A DNA stretch of 64,000 nucleotides from Anthoceros angustus (taxonomy: Eukaryota > Streptophyta > Anthocerotopsida > Anthocerotales > Anthocerotaceae): the NCBI GenBank assembly GCA_010909165.1, contig MU008161.1, positions 992,001 through 1,056,000 of the forward strand, in the 5' to 3' direction. The notes under the pieces are model-generated. The model had not been told where the DNA came from and ran no database searches. It saw nothing but the letters and a program-made list of their open reading frames with translations. Shown piece by piece: positions 1 to 12,273 of the stretch (positions are counted from its first letter, which is position 1; every line of letters starts with the position of its first letter). A program made the translations under genes and the position numbers.

Positions 1-77
1 CCCCAGCCCGCTTCAAAACCCTGCTGCACCGCCAGGCGCATGCCATCACCTACAATGCCAGTGAAACGCGTTTCAAG

Positions 78-293
78 TCATCCTGGAGTAACCAGCAGAA
101 AAGTGACTCCAGCCTCTTCCAGGTCCCGCCGCACCGGGGCTTTTGCGGGATCCGAGAGGGAGGAAGGCCGGACGAGGGCGAAGGTAGGATGCCCCAGCTT
201 CGCGCTGGCCAAGGAAATGTAGCGGCCAACGTATCCTGTGGCTCCAACTACCAGTATTTTGTCCGCCTTCTCCGAGCCCTGCCCCATCGCCAC
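78..293 (-). CDS. NmrA/isoflavone-reductase-like protein, N-terminal piece (partial)
   Basis: The piece reads from an ATG at 293 leftwards for about 70 codons. It shows an NADPH-binding Rossmann start, with a beta strand followed by VVGATGYVGRYI (GxxGxxG) and then ALVRPSS, as in the phenylcoumaran benzylic ether, pinoresinol and isoflavone reductase family of phenylpropanoid enzymes. After GVTFLL an in-frame stop appears at about 80. A family member would continue with GD and a helix, so either a short intron starts there or the copy is dead. The remaining 77 bp to the window edge show no recognisable next block. A middle fragment of the same family lies upstream on the same strand (478-762), in the wrong order for one gene, so these are two tandem copies or rearranged relics. 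Family assignment is good; functionality is doubtful. Confidence 0.6.
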   Translation of the reverse strand: MAMGQGSEKADKILVVGATGYVGRYISLASAKLGHPTFALVRPSSLSDPAKAPVRRDLEEAGVTFLLVTPG

Positions 294-477
294 CCACTTG
301 AATGCCTTCCGGATGTGATGCCGAGTTGTCGAATGCTCCCGTGAGATTGTTCAGCGCAGTTCATGAGAAGCCTGCCATGTAATCGCGACAGGGAACTCCG
401 AGACACGACATTGCATCGAGTGTGCACCCGGCAGTAAACTTCACCAGGCTGCTGGAATCGCAGACGCTCAACATCAC

Positions 478-762
478 CACAAAGGTAAATGCGGCGTTTG
501 AAGAATCTTGAATATAGTCTTCTATAAAAACCTCGTCCAACTGGCTCAGGCCAAATGGACATAAATGGACAAACGACTTTCTCTTTCGGTCGTGCGGTGA
601 GACGTCTTGGCCACAAAGAACGAGGCACTGAACGATGAAGGTGTAGGGCAGCCCCGACGCCTTCACCGCCTCCCGACTCTCCAGCGTGGCTCGAACCAGG
701 GTATCTTTGGGAGGTAGAGCAGTGGTTCTAGCGAAGACATGTCCAAACTCTGAAGGAACCTC
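478..762 (-). pseudogene. NmrA/PLR-like reductase, middle fragment
   Basis: The minus-strand reading contains VPSEFGHVFARTTALPP, then an REAVKASGLPYTFI block, then VFIEDYIQDSS. These match the conserved 'PSEFG', 'AIEAxGIPYTY' and 'VFVxEDDI' blocks of pinoresinol-lariciresinol and isoflavone-type reductases in the correct order. The segment between the second and third block is diverged, and the family's GYF and gating residues are not seen. No N-terminal Rossmann exon lies upstream of it; the nearest one (78-293) is downstream. I infer a decayed tandem copy or a captured fragment. Confidence 0.55.
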
Positions 763-1086
763 ATTGGTTCTCATGTTTTGCTGTGCTTGGGATGGAAGGC
801 AGGCCGGATGGCAGTTCAGATGTAGCAACATGAGAGGATGGGTCATGTCTGCTGATTGTGGTGGTGTTATTGTTTGCTCCAAAGCCCGCTCCTCTGCACA
901 CAACAACTGAAGTGGAGAAGTGCACTCAGAAACCGGTGAACGAGTACGCCCATATGCTGGCTCACGCTACTCCGCCTCTTCCAAAGTTCTTAGGGTACAT
1001 TACGTGAATTTGTCTGTGGTTGGTACGGTTCGGAGATGGGGAACAAGTGCCCTCTGTAGTCAGAAGAGAGCTGGAAAAGCTGCTAA

Positions 1087-1331
1087 GGTGGCTCGGGCTT
1101 GTGCACCAATATGGTCATACGATCGACAATGTTGCGCTCATTGTCACGGGAACTCTGCATAAACGGGATTTGCGGGAGCTTCTGGAGAAGTGTCATCCAC
1201 TGAACATGTTTGACAGGTGAGAAGCTGTTGCGGAGATGAAGTATTTGAGTCATTCTGTGGGACTTGGGTCTCTTTGATGGACTTCAGTGCCCCTGATGCA
1301 GTATTGGAACCCTGGCAATTGCTCAAAACAG
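1087..1331 (+). pseudogene. V-type ATPase subunit d, two-exon fragment
   Basis: Exon 1087-1216 encodes YGHTIDNVALIVTGTL, KRDLRELLEK and CHPLNMFD, which is the highly conserved centre of the V0 subunit d (VHA-d) that couples rotor and stalk in vacuolar H+-ATPase. A GT donor at 1217 and an AG acceptor at 1301 join in phase to a 30-nt exon (1302-1331) reading SIGTLAIAQN, exactly the next family block, followed by another GT donor. No further exon (the ELYRLVLVDTP block) is found downstream, and nothing of the N-terminal half is found upstream. This is therefore an isolated genomic fragment that kept its intron, which means DNA-level copying rather than retroposition. Confidence 0.7.
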
Positions 1332-1726
1332 GTGAGAACTGTGCCGCTTGGTGTTTGAGGGTTTCCCATCTTATGTGGATTCAGGGGTGCTCAGAAGTCA
1401 CGCATTCATGACGGCATACTGCTGATATTCTGAAGGCTGATGAAGTCATCGGCATCGTGATGATACGTTCGCATTTCTTTACTTTTCTGGGTATAAGGCA
1501 AGAAGAGAATTGTACGCCTCCTTCAAAGTTATGGAAGTCATTCACGTGCCCCCTCTTGCAAAGCTTGTTAATTCAAGAGCCATATGCCAAAGCCACTTTC
1601 CCCGCAAGCACACAACTCACAAAGAGAGTCCAACGCTGCACTTCCATCCACCTCCATCTCATCCTCCAGGTCCTCCAGGATAAGATAAACGAATTTGCTT
1701 TTCCCGTTCATGTCGTTCCTTTGAGT

Positions 1727-1873
1727 CCCTTCGTCCCCTCGCGTCAAACAGTTTGTCTTCAAGATATCGCAGTCTACTCCACAGAGCACAGCACGAGAAG
1801 GAGCCATGCTGACAACAGCTGGCAACAGGCCCTTATAAAGAGAAGTAAATCCCTGTGTCATCTGCGAGGCACA
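1727..1873 (-). pseudogene. Mitochondrial carrier family (BTL-like) fragment
   Basis: The minus-strand reading gives TSLYKGLLPAVVSMAPS followed by a damaged 'YGVYDILK' block (CGVDCDILKTNCL). This is the helix-even segment of a mitochondrial carrier repeat, closest in feel to plant adenine-nucleotide BTL-type carriers. Only about 50 residues are present. The Px(D/E)xx(K/R) signature and the other repeats are missing, so it is a relic. It is sandwiched between unrelated gene fragments on both sides. Confidence 0.5.
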
Positions 1874-2291
1874 TCCAACACCACTGCTGTGGCCCTGCAG
1901 CGCCATATGGAACACCTAGCCGAAATGCCCACACCGGGAAGAAATGCCCGCCCCTTCCTTCCATCTTGGACCCGGAATCAGGCTCCGCCCCCACTGTCAC
2001 GACCTTGGGCGGTCTTTTGCCACAGCTACAAGCTCAATCCGGCAACTGAAGCCCCGGTTCCACCAGATCTGAGCCAAATTCCAGGCCTGCATACAGCTGC
2101 CCATCACTCGCAGGTGGGCTCAGCCAACTTCGTGACCTAGCCAGATCGACATGTCTCAGTTTGGACAGGGATGGAGTTAAGCAACCACATTCACCCCGCA
2201 AGCAATATTCTCTGGGGTACACCCTTGGGCACTGGCCAGTTCTTCATTGTTCTCACGGTCGACCCTTGCAACTGCAACAACCATTTGCGAA

Positions 2292-3087
2292 TCAATGTAC
2301 ACCGTAGCCATCCCTTACAACAATGTCTCTCTGTTCAATCCTTGACATGATCTCCGTGGAACTGTGACCATCACTGCACATGCGTAGATTCTTTGTTACC
2401 ACCAGAGGTGTCCCACTCGGAGTATTCAAGAGGCCAAAAGCCAGAGCTAGCTTCTCAGCATGCCCACAAAGAGCATCTTCCTTTTCCTTCTCTGACGGTG
2501 GCTTCAACACCAATTTTGTGTGAGGTACGTGGCCTCCTTCCTCGCTCTTTCACCTCAATGGTTGCCACTGCAGGTTTCTTGTTAGCTCCTGCTGCCCATC
2601 TCAATGTTTCAATCCTGTCTACATCGGTCCACCTACCTGTATCTGCATAGGCATTGGCCATGAGCACATATGCGGGCGCCTCCTGGGGGTCCAGCTTAAC
2701 AATTCTTTCAAAACACCAGATCGCCCTCTCGATGTCCCCGTGACTTTTGCAGGCATTCAACAAAGACCTCAGGCCCACAACATTACTTTGGCCCTCACAT
2801 GACAATAGAATCTTTTCTGCCTCATCTAGGTGGCCTGCACGCCCAAGATCAGTCATGCAAATGTAATGTTCAATAGTAGGTTTGATGCCATGCTGTTCAG
2901 CCATGGAATCAAAGAGCGTTCGACCCTCATGGACCAGTCCCTCATGACTGCATGCTGCTAAAAGGCAAGTAAAAGTAGCATCATCAGGCTGAATACCGGC
3001 CACTAACATCTCCTCAAAACAAGCTAGGGCCTTGTGACCTTCATCACAAGCACCATACCCAGATATCAGGGAGGTCCATGTCACCAC
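2292..3087 (-). pseudogene. DYW-type PPR protein, 3' half, frameshifted
   Basis: From 3087 leftwards the reading starts inside a PPR (VVTWTSLISGYG), continues through the last PPRs and the E motif (AYVLMANAYADTGRW), then switches frame near 2540 to a DYW deaminase domain: HAEKLALAFGLLNTP, NLRMCSDGH, IVVRD. The E+ stretch and the N-terminal part of the DYW domain are deleted at the frame change. The second cysteine of the zinc-binding CxxCH is changed (CSDGH), and the terminal FHHFKDGxCSCGDYW is absent. DYW proteins edit C to U in organellar RNAs; this copy lacks the upstream PPR array and catalytic zinc ligands and cannot be functional. No start codon context upstream supports an intact gene. 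Confidence 0.8.
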
Positions 3088-3099
3088 ACTCTGTGTTCA

Positions 3100-5174
3100 T
3101 GCTGTCAAAAACCCGGCTTTTAACCACAGCACCTCGCCAGAACCCTTACGCCGGAAGTCAGGCGAACGGGAGCTCTTCTGAGCTCGCCTGTTGTCCCACC
3201 ACATGGTAGGGTCTAGAAAAAGTTGTTGCCACAAGCGCTCCTGCTCCTGGCAACGACCATCGCTGGAAAACTCGTCCCCACCCACGCATTTTCTCGGAAG
3301 TGGAAGTGCTGGGCTCCTTACACTGCTGCACCTGGAGGCTTTGTTTGCCAGGAGTTGACTCCCTGAGATGTGGTGACCGGGAGCTCCTCGTGGAATCCCT
3401 GTACACACACCAATTTGTTGCGTCGAGAACCGCTCCGGTTGCCATACTGTGGCCATCGTTCAGGGTCCGCTGTCGGAAGATGAGTCTTTACAACAGACTC
3501 TGGCTGGATGCCCAGGTACAGTGCATGACCACACCATACGGGCTGGCTCCGATGCCGCAGCCTCTAAAAGCAACACGCAGTTTCCTCGACGCTTTGCCGT
3601 CCCTTAGTTGGTGGTGCTTGTGGGTGCGGGCCCCAGGGCGGAAAAAAGAGACACAATTGCACTGGCAGGCTGGTGAAGATTTGTCTGGAGGTAAACGGGG
3701 GCAGTGAGGAGGATTGGGGTGGAGACGGGCAAACAAGGAAATTGTGGTAGACTTGTCCGAATTCAGAAGAGAGTGAACTAAGAGAAAGGCGGACGGCCGG
3801 GCACCGCAAACGATCATAGCGGCCGATGCCCATCATGACTACCATGTTCTCCGATGCCCATATTCTCTGCCATGTTCTCTGCTTCAGCCTGCTCATGAAA
3901 GTGACTTCATCTGGTTGAATATTTCGTGACTTGCTAGGATGATTGGCACTCTCCCGTCAATTTTCAAAGGTTCTGTAACAGGACTCCAGTGCCATCCGAG
4001 CCTTTTCATCCGGGGCAAAGCATGTATGGAATCCAAACCCTTTGCCCTAAAGCTGGCGAAATCAGCTCTCGAAACTGTGGCTGATGGCAGGGACAGGATG
4101 CGCTTCAATCATCAGCAAGTTTTCTCGGAATGATCTTCCTGTCTACTGAAGGACGCTCTGTCTTGTGAAACAGAACGAATGAGCCAGGACCGAGTTGGAT
4201 ACAGAGGGCGCAATGGGGCACCATCTGCATTTTTTGTGTGGGAGCTGCTGCTGGGTTAATGGCATCATGTGCCTGCTGGAGTGCTGCTCCATCAGTGCAC
4301 AGGAACTTCCCCAGCAACGTCCTAACTGACATTAGCTAAACGTGATTCCAAGGGAGACCCGTTCATGTAGCAAACTCTCAATTGTGATGAAGCTGAGCAA
4401 ACCATCGGCGATCAGAGCCAGATTCTGTTGCGCCTGCCAGGTTCTGTATGAGGCATCCAAGTGTCCAATTCCTGCTTTTCATCACAGCCTTCATACGAAA
4501 GCAGAGGACTACGGACCTTGCAGTGACACGCTGGGAATGTAACTGCAGAGATAGCCTCTGCGGTTCCATCTGGATTGACAGCGGGGGCTGAAACTGCCTG
4601 AACAAGCAGCTGTCAGTCTTCACAATTTATTCAGGCTCAGAAAATTTATTCACAAGCAGCTCACGCATATCTATGCTATGCTCCTTGCATACCAGGCGTG
4701 CATCGCCATGATCACTCCGCTCCCCAATTCCACGAGATGGCCACTACAGGATTGCAACGAACTAGGAAACAGCTGAATCAGGATGTAGGGCTCTCCCTCC
4801 TACATAAGAGCCCTGGCTGTGTTCAAGTGAGTCGATCGCTGTGAGTCTGAGCACTCTGGACTCCTGGAGTGATTCTTGTATGTTGTTACTGCTCATGTCA
4901 TGAAGGTGTTGTTGTGATCCTGCCTTGTATGTATTGTACTTATCCAGATACATATTCTTACAGTTATTGCATCGTATATTGTGATCTGTTCTCTGTGCGA
5001 TTCGTCGCATACCATACCACAGCAACAGCAAAGCGTATTTCAACATTTACCGTAATCTCTTCTGTACCGTATCTTACCGTAATCTGCAATTTTTCGCACA
5101 ACAGCAAAGCCTATTTCAACATTTGCGATCGTGAGCTGTTGCTGCTGAGTGCGCGTCCAACAGCCGGCCTGCCA
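3100..5174. other. No recognised gene; leader of the next gene at its right end
   Basis: I find no domain match in this stretch on either strand. Short open readings at 3900-4330 and 4380-4620 (minus) are unremarkable and could be further gene debris like that at 1-3.1 kb. The last few hundred bases (about 4850-5174) would contain the promoter and 5' leader of the succinyl-CoA ligase gene. They are pyrimidine-rich and AT-rich with no clear TATA box that I would defend. Confidence 0.4.
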
Positions 5175-7311
<2,137 letters not shown>

Positions 7312-9530
7312 TTGTGGTGCCTCTGGCTTTTTATCCCCTACTTTTGCGACCACGGAAGTCTTCTCCAGGCTTATTTTCAACAGCCTTTTGCCTTTGAGGT
7401 GGCAGAACTCCACTTCCCCGTCATCCCCGTACAGGGCATGTCAGCCCCAGAAAGTCGTCAACCCTTTTTCGGTTAGTTTTCGTTATTCAGTGATAACTAC
7501 CTAATGCAAGAAAAGTACAACGGGACGTGCCTACCACTACAATTATTATGGCGTTGTCCTCTATCCCCACAGGTGCTGCTCATGTCAAGGAGTATGGGCC
7601 AAGCATATTTGCGCGGTTAGAATCATTGTGCCCTCGGTTTCTTGAGCAAGCTTCACATGAACATCCTTACGCTGTTGTGACTGTTCACAGAAAATTGGGA
7701 CTCGTCAAAATCCTTTACCCTTGATCAATCCATTCTGAAAACAAAAATTCGGCAACAAATCTGAACCACTCGAAAAATCCATTCTGAACAGACAAAATGT
7801 CTCTGGAAACACAAAAATTCGCTAACAAAACTGAACCAGGGGTTAGCAAATCCCGGACTCCTATAGCCGGGTTGACGGGATGATGGTGCCCCACCGTGCT
7901 AGTTGTCGAGTTGGCGCTTCGGGTTCGCTTCAGTACAGATACGACATGCCGTCTGTATGGTGCTATGTGCCGCTGCATATTGTTGTTCAGGATTATGACG
8001 CAGGCTCACATGTTTATAGAGGGTGTGTCACTTGTTTCACACGGATCTCCCCAAATGGGTGGTGCAAAAAGTGTAAGGATGTGGTAAGTGGACAGCTGCA
8101 ATATCTTTTACGGCTCCTGCTTGCAGACTCAAGTTCTGAGACATGGGCAACGCCCTTCACTGCCGGTAGGGATTTGATTAGGTTGACTCCTCAGGAGTTC
8201 AGCATGAAGGAACTAAGAGGGGAAGCACTAAGAGGGGAAGCCTCTGAGCTGCTAGACAAGCTGCGACGAAGGCACTTCTTTCTTCTTTTGCCTCTTCTCC
8301 ATCAAGCGAGCAACAGCTCGACACCCTACAAGTGTCATTATTTTACGAGCTGATGTAATGTATATTCAGGACCTAATTCCTACCATAAGCAAGGCAGAGA
8401 GCACACCGGGAACACTAGGAAGACCCTCTATAGATAACAGCCCAAGGATGCCAGGAAATCAAGGTATCCCCTCAGTTGAACTCGACATTGACATGAGTAC
8501 ACCTTCTCATGACATAGAGAGAAACTTGCAAGGAAGCCTTTGCTGCTGGTTGTTGCTCTTGTGATGTGCTCGGGTTTGTCTATAATGGTAGCTATAGTCA
8601 TAGTGTCCCTTCTAAGTATCACCCTTGTTAACATTTCTCTAGTACTTTGTCTTGCAGGCATTGCATTGTGCTGGTTTATGTAAGTGCCCACACTCTTTGA
8701 TCAAAGTATGGAAAAGATACATCACGGAGTGCAAGCGTTTTGGTTCTTGCTCATAATCACAAAAAACGCTAAACACACATCCATGTATCTAGCAAGAGAC
8801 AATCGAAAACTAACTACCATATAGATATCTCTGCGACATTTCTCAACGGCACACACTATGCCATAGGTGTGTCTGTTCTCCCGACTGCAAGCTCCACAAA
8901 GGTTTGCTGCTTTTTTTGGCCAGAAGCTTCCAACTACTCCTAGATTCCCATAACGCAAGCTTCCTTTTCAGGTTGTTGTCAGAAGGTAGGATCAGCCAAG
9001 ATAAGCACTGTCGGCATTCATTCTTCTCTACAACTTTAATAGCACTTTTTACTAAACAAGTAGTGAGAGTGACTTCCTCCACACTCTTGAGGAGCACACA
9101 CTTGCAGGTGGAGAAGATTCAAAAAAGGATAGAGAAAGAAAGTCTCTTTTGAGTCCGAGGGTCTCTAATTGACTAGACCACCACCTCTGCTGGTAGATTC
9201 AGACTCCATGCTGTCCACACTATCCCAAGCCCTAGGCCCATAACCCGACTATGGCGGTATGGTGCATGGGAACATAATACCCCTATTAGGGTTGCTTTGC
9301 TGCTCCCCCTTGAGCTCTCGGGTCTCCACTCTCACTGCTTGAGTGTGTGTGGTGCGTGGGGCACTCGCAACCCCCGCCTCAACCCCAGCTTCAGACGAAA
9401 CACAACATGACGTACTTGCACGTATGTTTAAATTGGTTGCACCACTTCAAGATTAACCTCCACCCCTACTTCAATTCCAATTTCCACGCGGGCGTATGAG
9501 CTACCCATGTGCTCAATCTATGTCGTAATC
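7312..9530. other. Intergenic; no recognised gene
   Basis: 7312-7520 is the 3' flank of the succinyl-CoA ligase gene. Beyond it I see only short readings without family resemblance. At 8205-8245 a 16-bp unit (containing ctaagaggggaagc) is repeated twice. 9160-9420 is GC-richer, with a tg-rich stretch. Nothing here supports a gene call. Confidence 0.4.
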
Positions 9531-9795
9531 CGTTGTTTTTGTTCCCGTAGTACATAAATATATTTTTTATCATATCTCATATTTTAAACATATTAAATAA
9601 AAATTTAGTCTTGAGATCTAAAGACGTATTTTGATTATTTTACTTAGTATGAGAAAATTACTTACTTACTTACTTAAGAGAAAATTTTGAAATCTATTTA
9701 TATTTTAATTCATAAATAAAAACTTAATATAAATAATTTATAGGTACCTATATTGTAGATAGGTATAGGTAGATAACTCTGTAATGTGTGGTGTG
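9531..9795. other. AT-rich low-complexity stretch
   Basis: Strongly AT-rich DNA with TTTAAATA and ATTTAT runs, a short CTTA microsatellite near 9658-9676 and an ATAGGTA-containing segment near 9743-9772. No coding signal. It probably belongs to the decayed element that ends with the dispersed repeat at 9800. Confidence 0.6.
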
Positions 9796-9799
9796 TTAA

Positions 9800-9900
9800 A
9801 ATGGCTTAAGCATGAATACACATTTATAAGAGCATTCTTGCGTTTAGATTGATACTTAGATGGGATGCCTAGAGGGAGTGGATCATAGACTACTTCTTCT
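9800..9900 (+). repeat. Dispersed repeat, copy 1 (truncated)
   Basis: Carries the ordered landmarks ATGGCTTA, CATTTATAAGA, TAGATTGATACTTAGATGGG and GAGGGAGTGGAT, shared with the copies at 19356-19572 and 21850-22030. It diverges after the GTGGAT block. It is the most degraded of the three copies. Confidence 0.65.
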
Positions 9901-10292
9901 CCTTCCTTCCAAGTAGACTATAATAGACCACTTCTTCTCTTCTGGTTGGTGGCCATAGTTAACTCGACTTAGCTAGTTGAAAGATGGTCGAGCATAGATG
10001 GAGCGTTGTACTCTTGGCTTGTGAGGTAGTGGGAGGAGAAACGAAAAGCGTAGGTGGTCAAATTTGAAGCACAGAATGCTCTTCACATAGACCTACGCGG
10101 TGGGAAAGGTCAGGTTCGGGAGTTGGCGACTGGAAGTGTGAGGCGAGCAGGAGGATGAGTAGGATGATGCAAAGCTTGTAGGGAAGGGAATCGGAGCCGG
10201 AGTCCGAGCCGGAATCGGAACGGGAACGGGAGTGGTCCCGGCCGGGACACGGCGTGCCGGTCCCAAAGGGCTCGCAAGTTGCAAGGCAAGGC

Positions 10293-11910
10293 ATGCCGCG
10301 CTCAGTTTCGAGGTCGCCTCCCCGCAAGGGGAGGCGCAGGTCTCCCGTCCGCACTCCATCATCCCCAAGCCATCGGCACAGCAGTAGACGGAGCAGGCGT
10401 GAGCATAGAAGCCGCTCACCTCCACATGCTCATTCTCACGGCAGGTGTGTTACAGAGAGAAACGATGGCCCCATGCTTTGGCATCTTTGAGCTGCTGCTG
10501 TTGTTGTTGCTCTAGAAGCCATGTGAGTGTCTCGAATGTGTCAAGAAGTTTGATGAGGAAAAAAAGGGAAGGAATGAGAATGAGTTGGGAGCAAGCAGGC
10601 TCGGGATGGAAGGATTGGGGGGTGATGAAGCTGCCGGTACGGTGTCTTGGAGATAAAGCAAAAAAGCAGGACCACCCCTTCCATACGCTCTGCGTCTGCG
10701 TCTGCTTCTGCTTCTGCTCTGCTGAACCCTGATGGCTGGCCGCCCTCTGCCTCCTCTGGTAATGCTGCCATGGATGCGCCTAACCCTGTTGCTTTCAGCT
10801 CCGGGCCCCGTTTGTGCTGTACTTGTAGGGTTGGGGTTAGCATCAGGCTTTTGCTTTGGGGAACGGGGACTCTCAAACGGGCGGTGCCTCGGTGCCTGGC
10901 TGGCTGGCTGGCTGGCTGGGAAAAAAATCCAAGGGCTTGGGCCAGGATGCAGTATGCAGTAGTAGCTCAGGACAGGAAAGGACAAGGGCAGGGTTGCCTC
11001 CTCTTGCTTCCGTCCTCGGCACGGAGTCTTGTTTGTGCTGCTGCTGCCGCCCCTTTGCTGACTGGCCGTTTGCTGTGTTGATCAGGCACAAAAGTAGATC
11101 CGTGTCTCCTACTCCAAGGCGAGTGAAGCGCCGTGCAAGTCGCAGCCGCTCGCGGTCGCCTACTCTTAATAAGTTCAGGAGTGCAAGTGAACAGGCTTGT
11201 GCATTTCAAGTTCTGCCAAAGCTATGCTAGGGGTCTGGAGAGTGTGGCACATGTATGGTTTGCTCTCCCGCCAGCAGGAGCACAGTCAGGTAGCAATGAT
11301 TCCACGTTGTGTGACTAGTTGGATGGCAGGCGCCAGCAAGAGATTGAGTTAAAGCTCATCCAAGAAGAGGCTGCCAAAAGAGTGGAAGAAGCCGTCAAGA
11401 AGAAGGTGCAGGAAGCGCTGAGTTCGGACGAGGTGAAGGCCGAGATCGACGCTAGGATCCAAGAGGGTCGAAAGCAAATCCTGGAGGACGTGGCAGCCCA
11501 GCTGGAGAAGGAGAAGCAGGAGGCCTTGGCTGAGGCCAGGAAAAAAGAGGTCAGTCAGGCCTCACTTTCTTTGGTGCACAGCCTTTCTGGATATATGCAT
11601 CCTCTCATCTCACTCATCTTGACTGCATCTTGTCTGCCCACAGGAGCAGAGCAGGCGAGAAAAAGAAGAGCTGGAGAGAATGCTGGAGGAGAATAGGCAG
11701 AAGATCGAGGAGTCGCAGCGAAGGGCAGCCGAAGAACAAGCGAGGAAGGAGGAGGAGCGGTATAAGGAGCTGGAAGCCTTACAACGCCAAAAGGAGGAGG
11801 CTCTGAGGAGGAAAAAGCTCGAAGACGAGCAGGGTCGAGCAGAACAGATGAAGATTTTAGGAAAGAAGAACACGAGGCCCAAGCTGTCATTTGCCCTTGG
11901 TTCCAAATGA
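10293..11910 (+). CDS. ARGLU1-type arginine/glutamate-rich protein (splicing and transcription cofactor)
   Basis: Nuclear protein of the ARGLU1 family, known in animals to act with Mediator and in alternative splicing. Four exons: 10293-10444, 11086-11182, 11319-11549, 11644-11910, giving 248 residues. The N-terminal RS domain (about residues 1-82) begins MPRSVSRSPPRKGRRRSP and continues VSPTPRRVKRRASRSRSRS. The C-terminal two thirds is a charged helix with family blocks ELKLIQEEAAKRVEEA, DVAAQLEKEKQEAL, RMLEENRQKIEESQRR and the diagnostic end RPKLSFALGSK. The start was chosen at the M beginning the RS domain; an in-frame ATG lies 39 nt upstream. Intron 2 uses a GC donor (11183, GCAAGT), the only choice that keeps phase 0 into LDGRRQQE. 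The exon 2/3 junction is the weakest part. Confidence 0.88.
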
Positions 11911-12273
11911 CGGAGCACGTAGGAAGGCAGTACCTAGTAGGTCTACGGGTCTTGCATTTGTAGTGACACAAAGTCGCAAACTTTTAGATATTCTTTTTTG
12001 TTCCGGTAGCACTCAGCGACTGCAGCTAATTTGTAGCTTCGTCATGAGGTGTTCCCCCTGGCCGCGGTCGAACCGGAACGCGCGCGCAGGAATGGTCGAT
12101 GGACTCGAGTGCCATCGCTTCTGTGCCTGTTCTTCCTCTCAAGGCTGAAGCGCTCAAGCGGCGTCGGGAGACCAGGCACGGACAGTCGTAGCGCAACGAC
12201 ACAAGTGGCGGCGACCGGTCGCCGTCGCCTGCCTTCGTCCTCGCGATGTACATATCCACGATACACATCCGGG
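11911..12273. other. Intergenic / 5' region of the F-box gene
   Basis: 3' flank of the ARGLU1 gene followed by a GC-rich stretch from about 12050. A possible alternative first exon with an ATG at 12099 (MDSSAIASVPVLPL) is followed by a stop at 12186 unless spliced. I could not connect it to the downstream exons with confidence. Confidence 0.4.
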
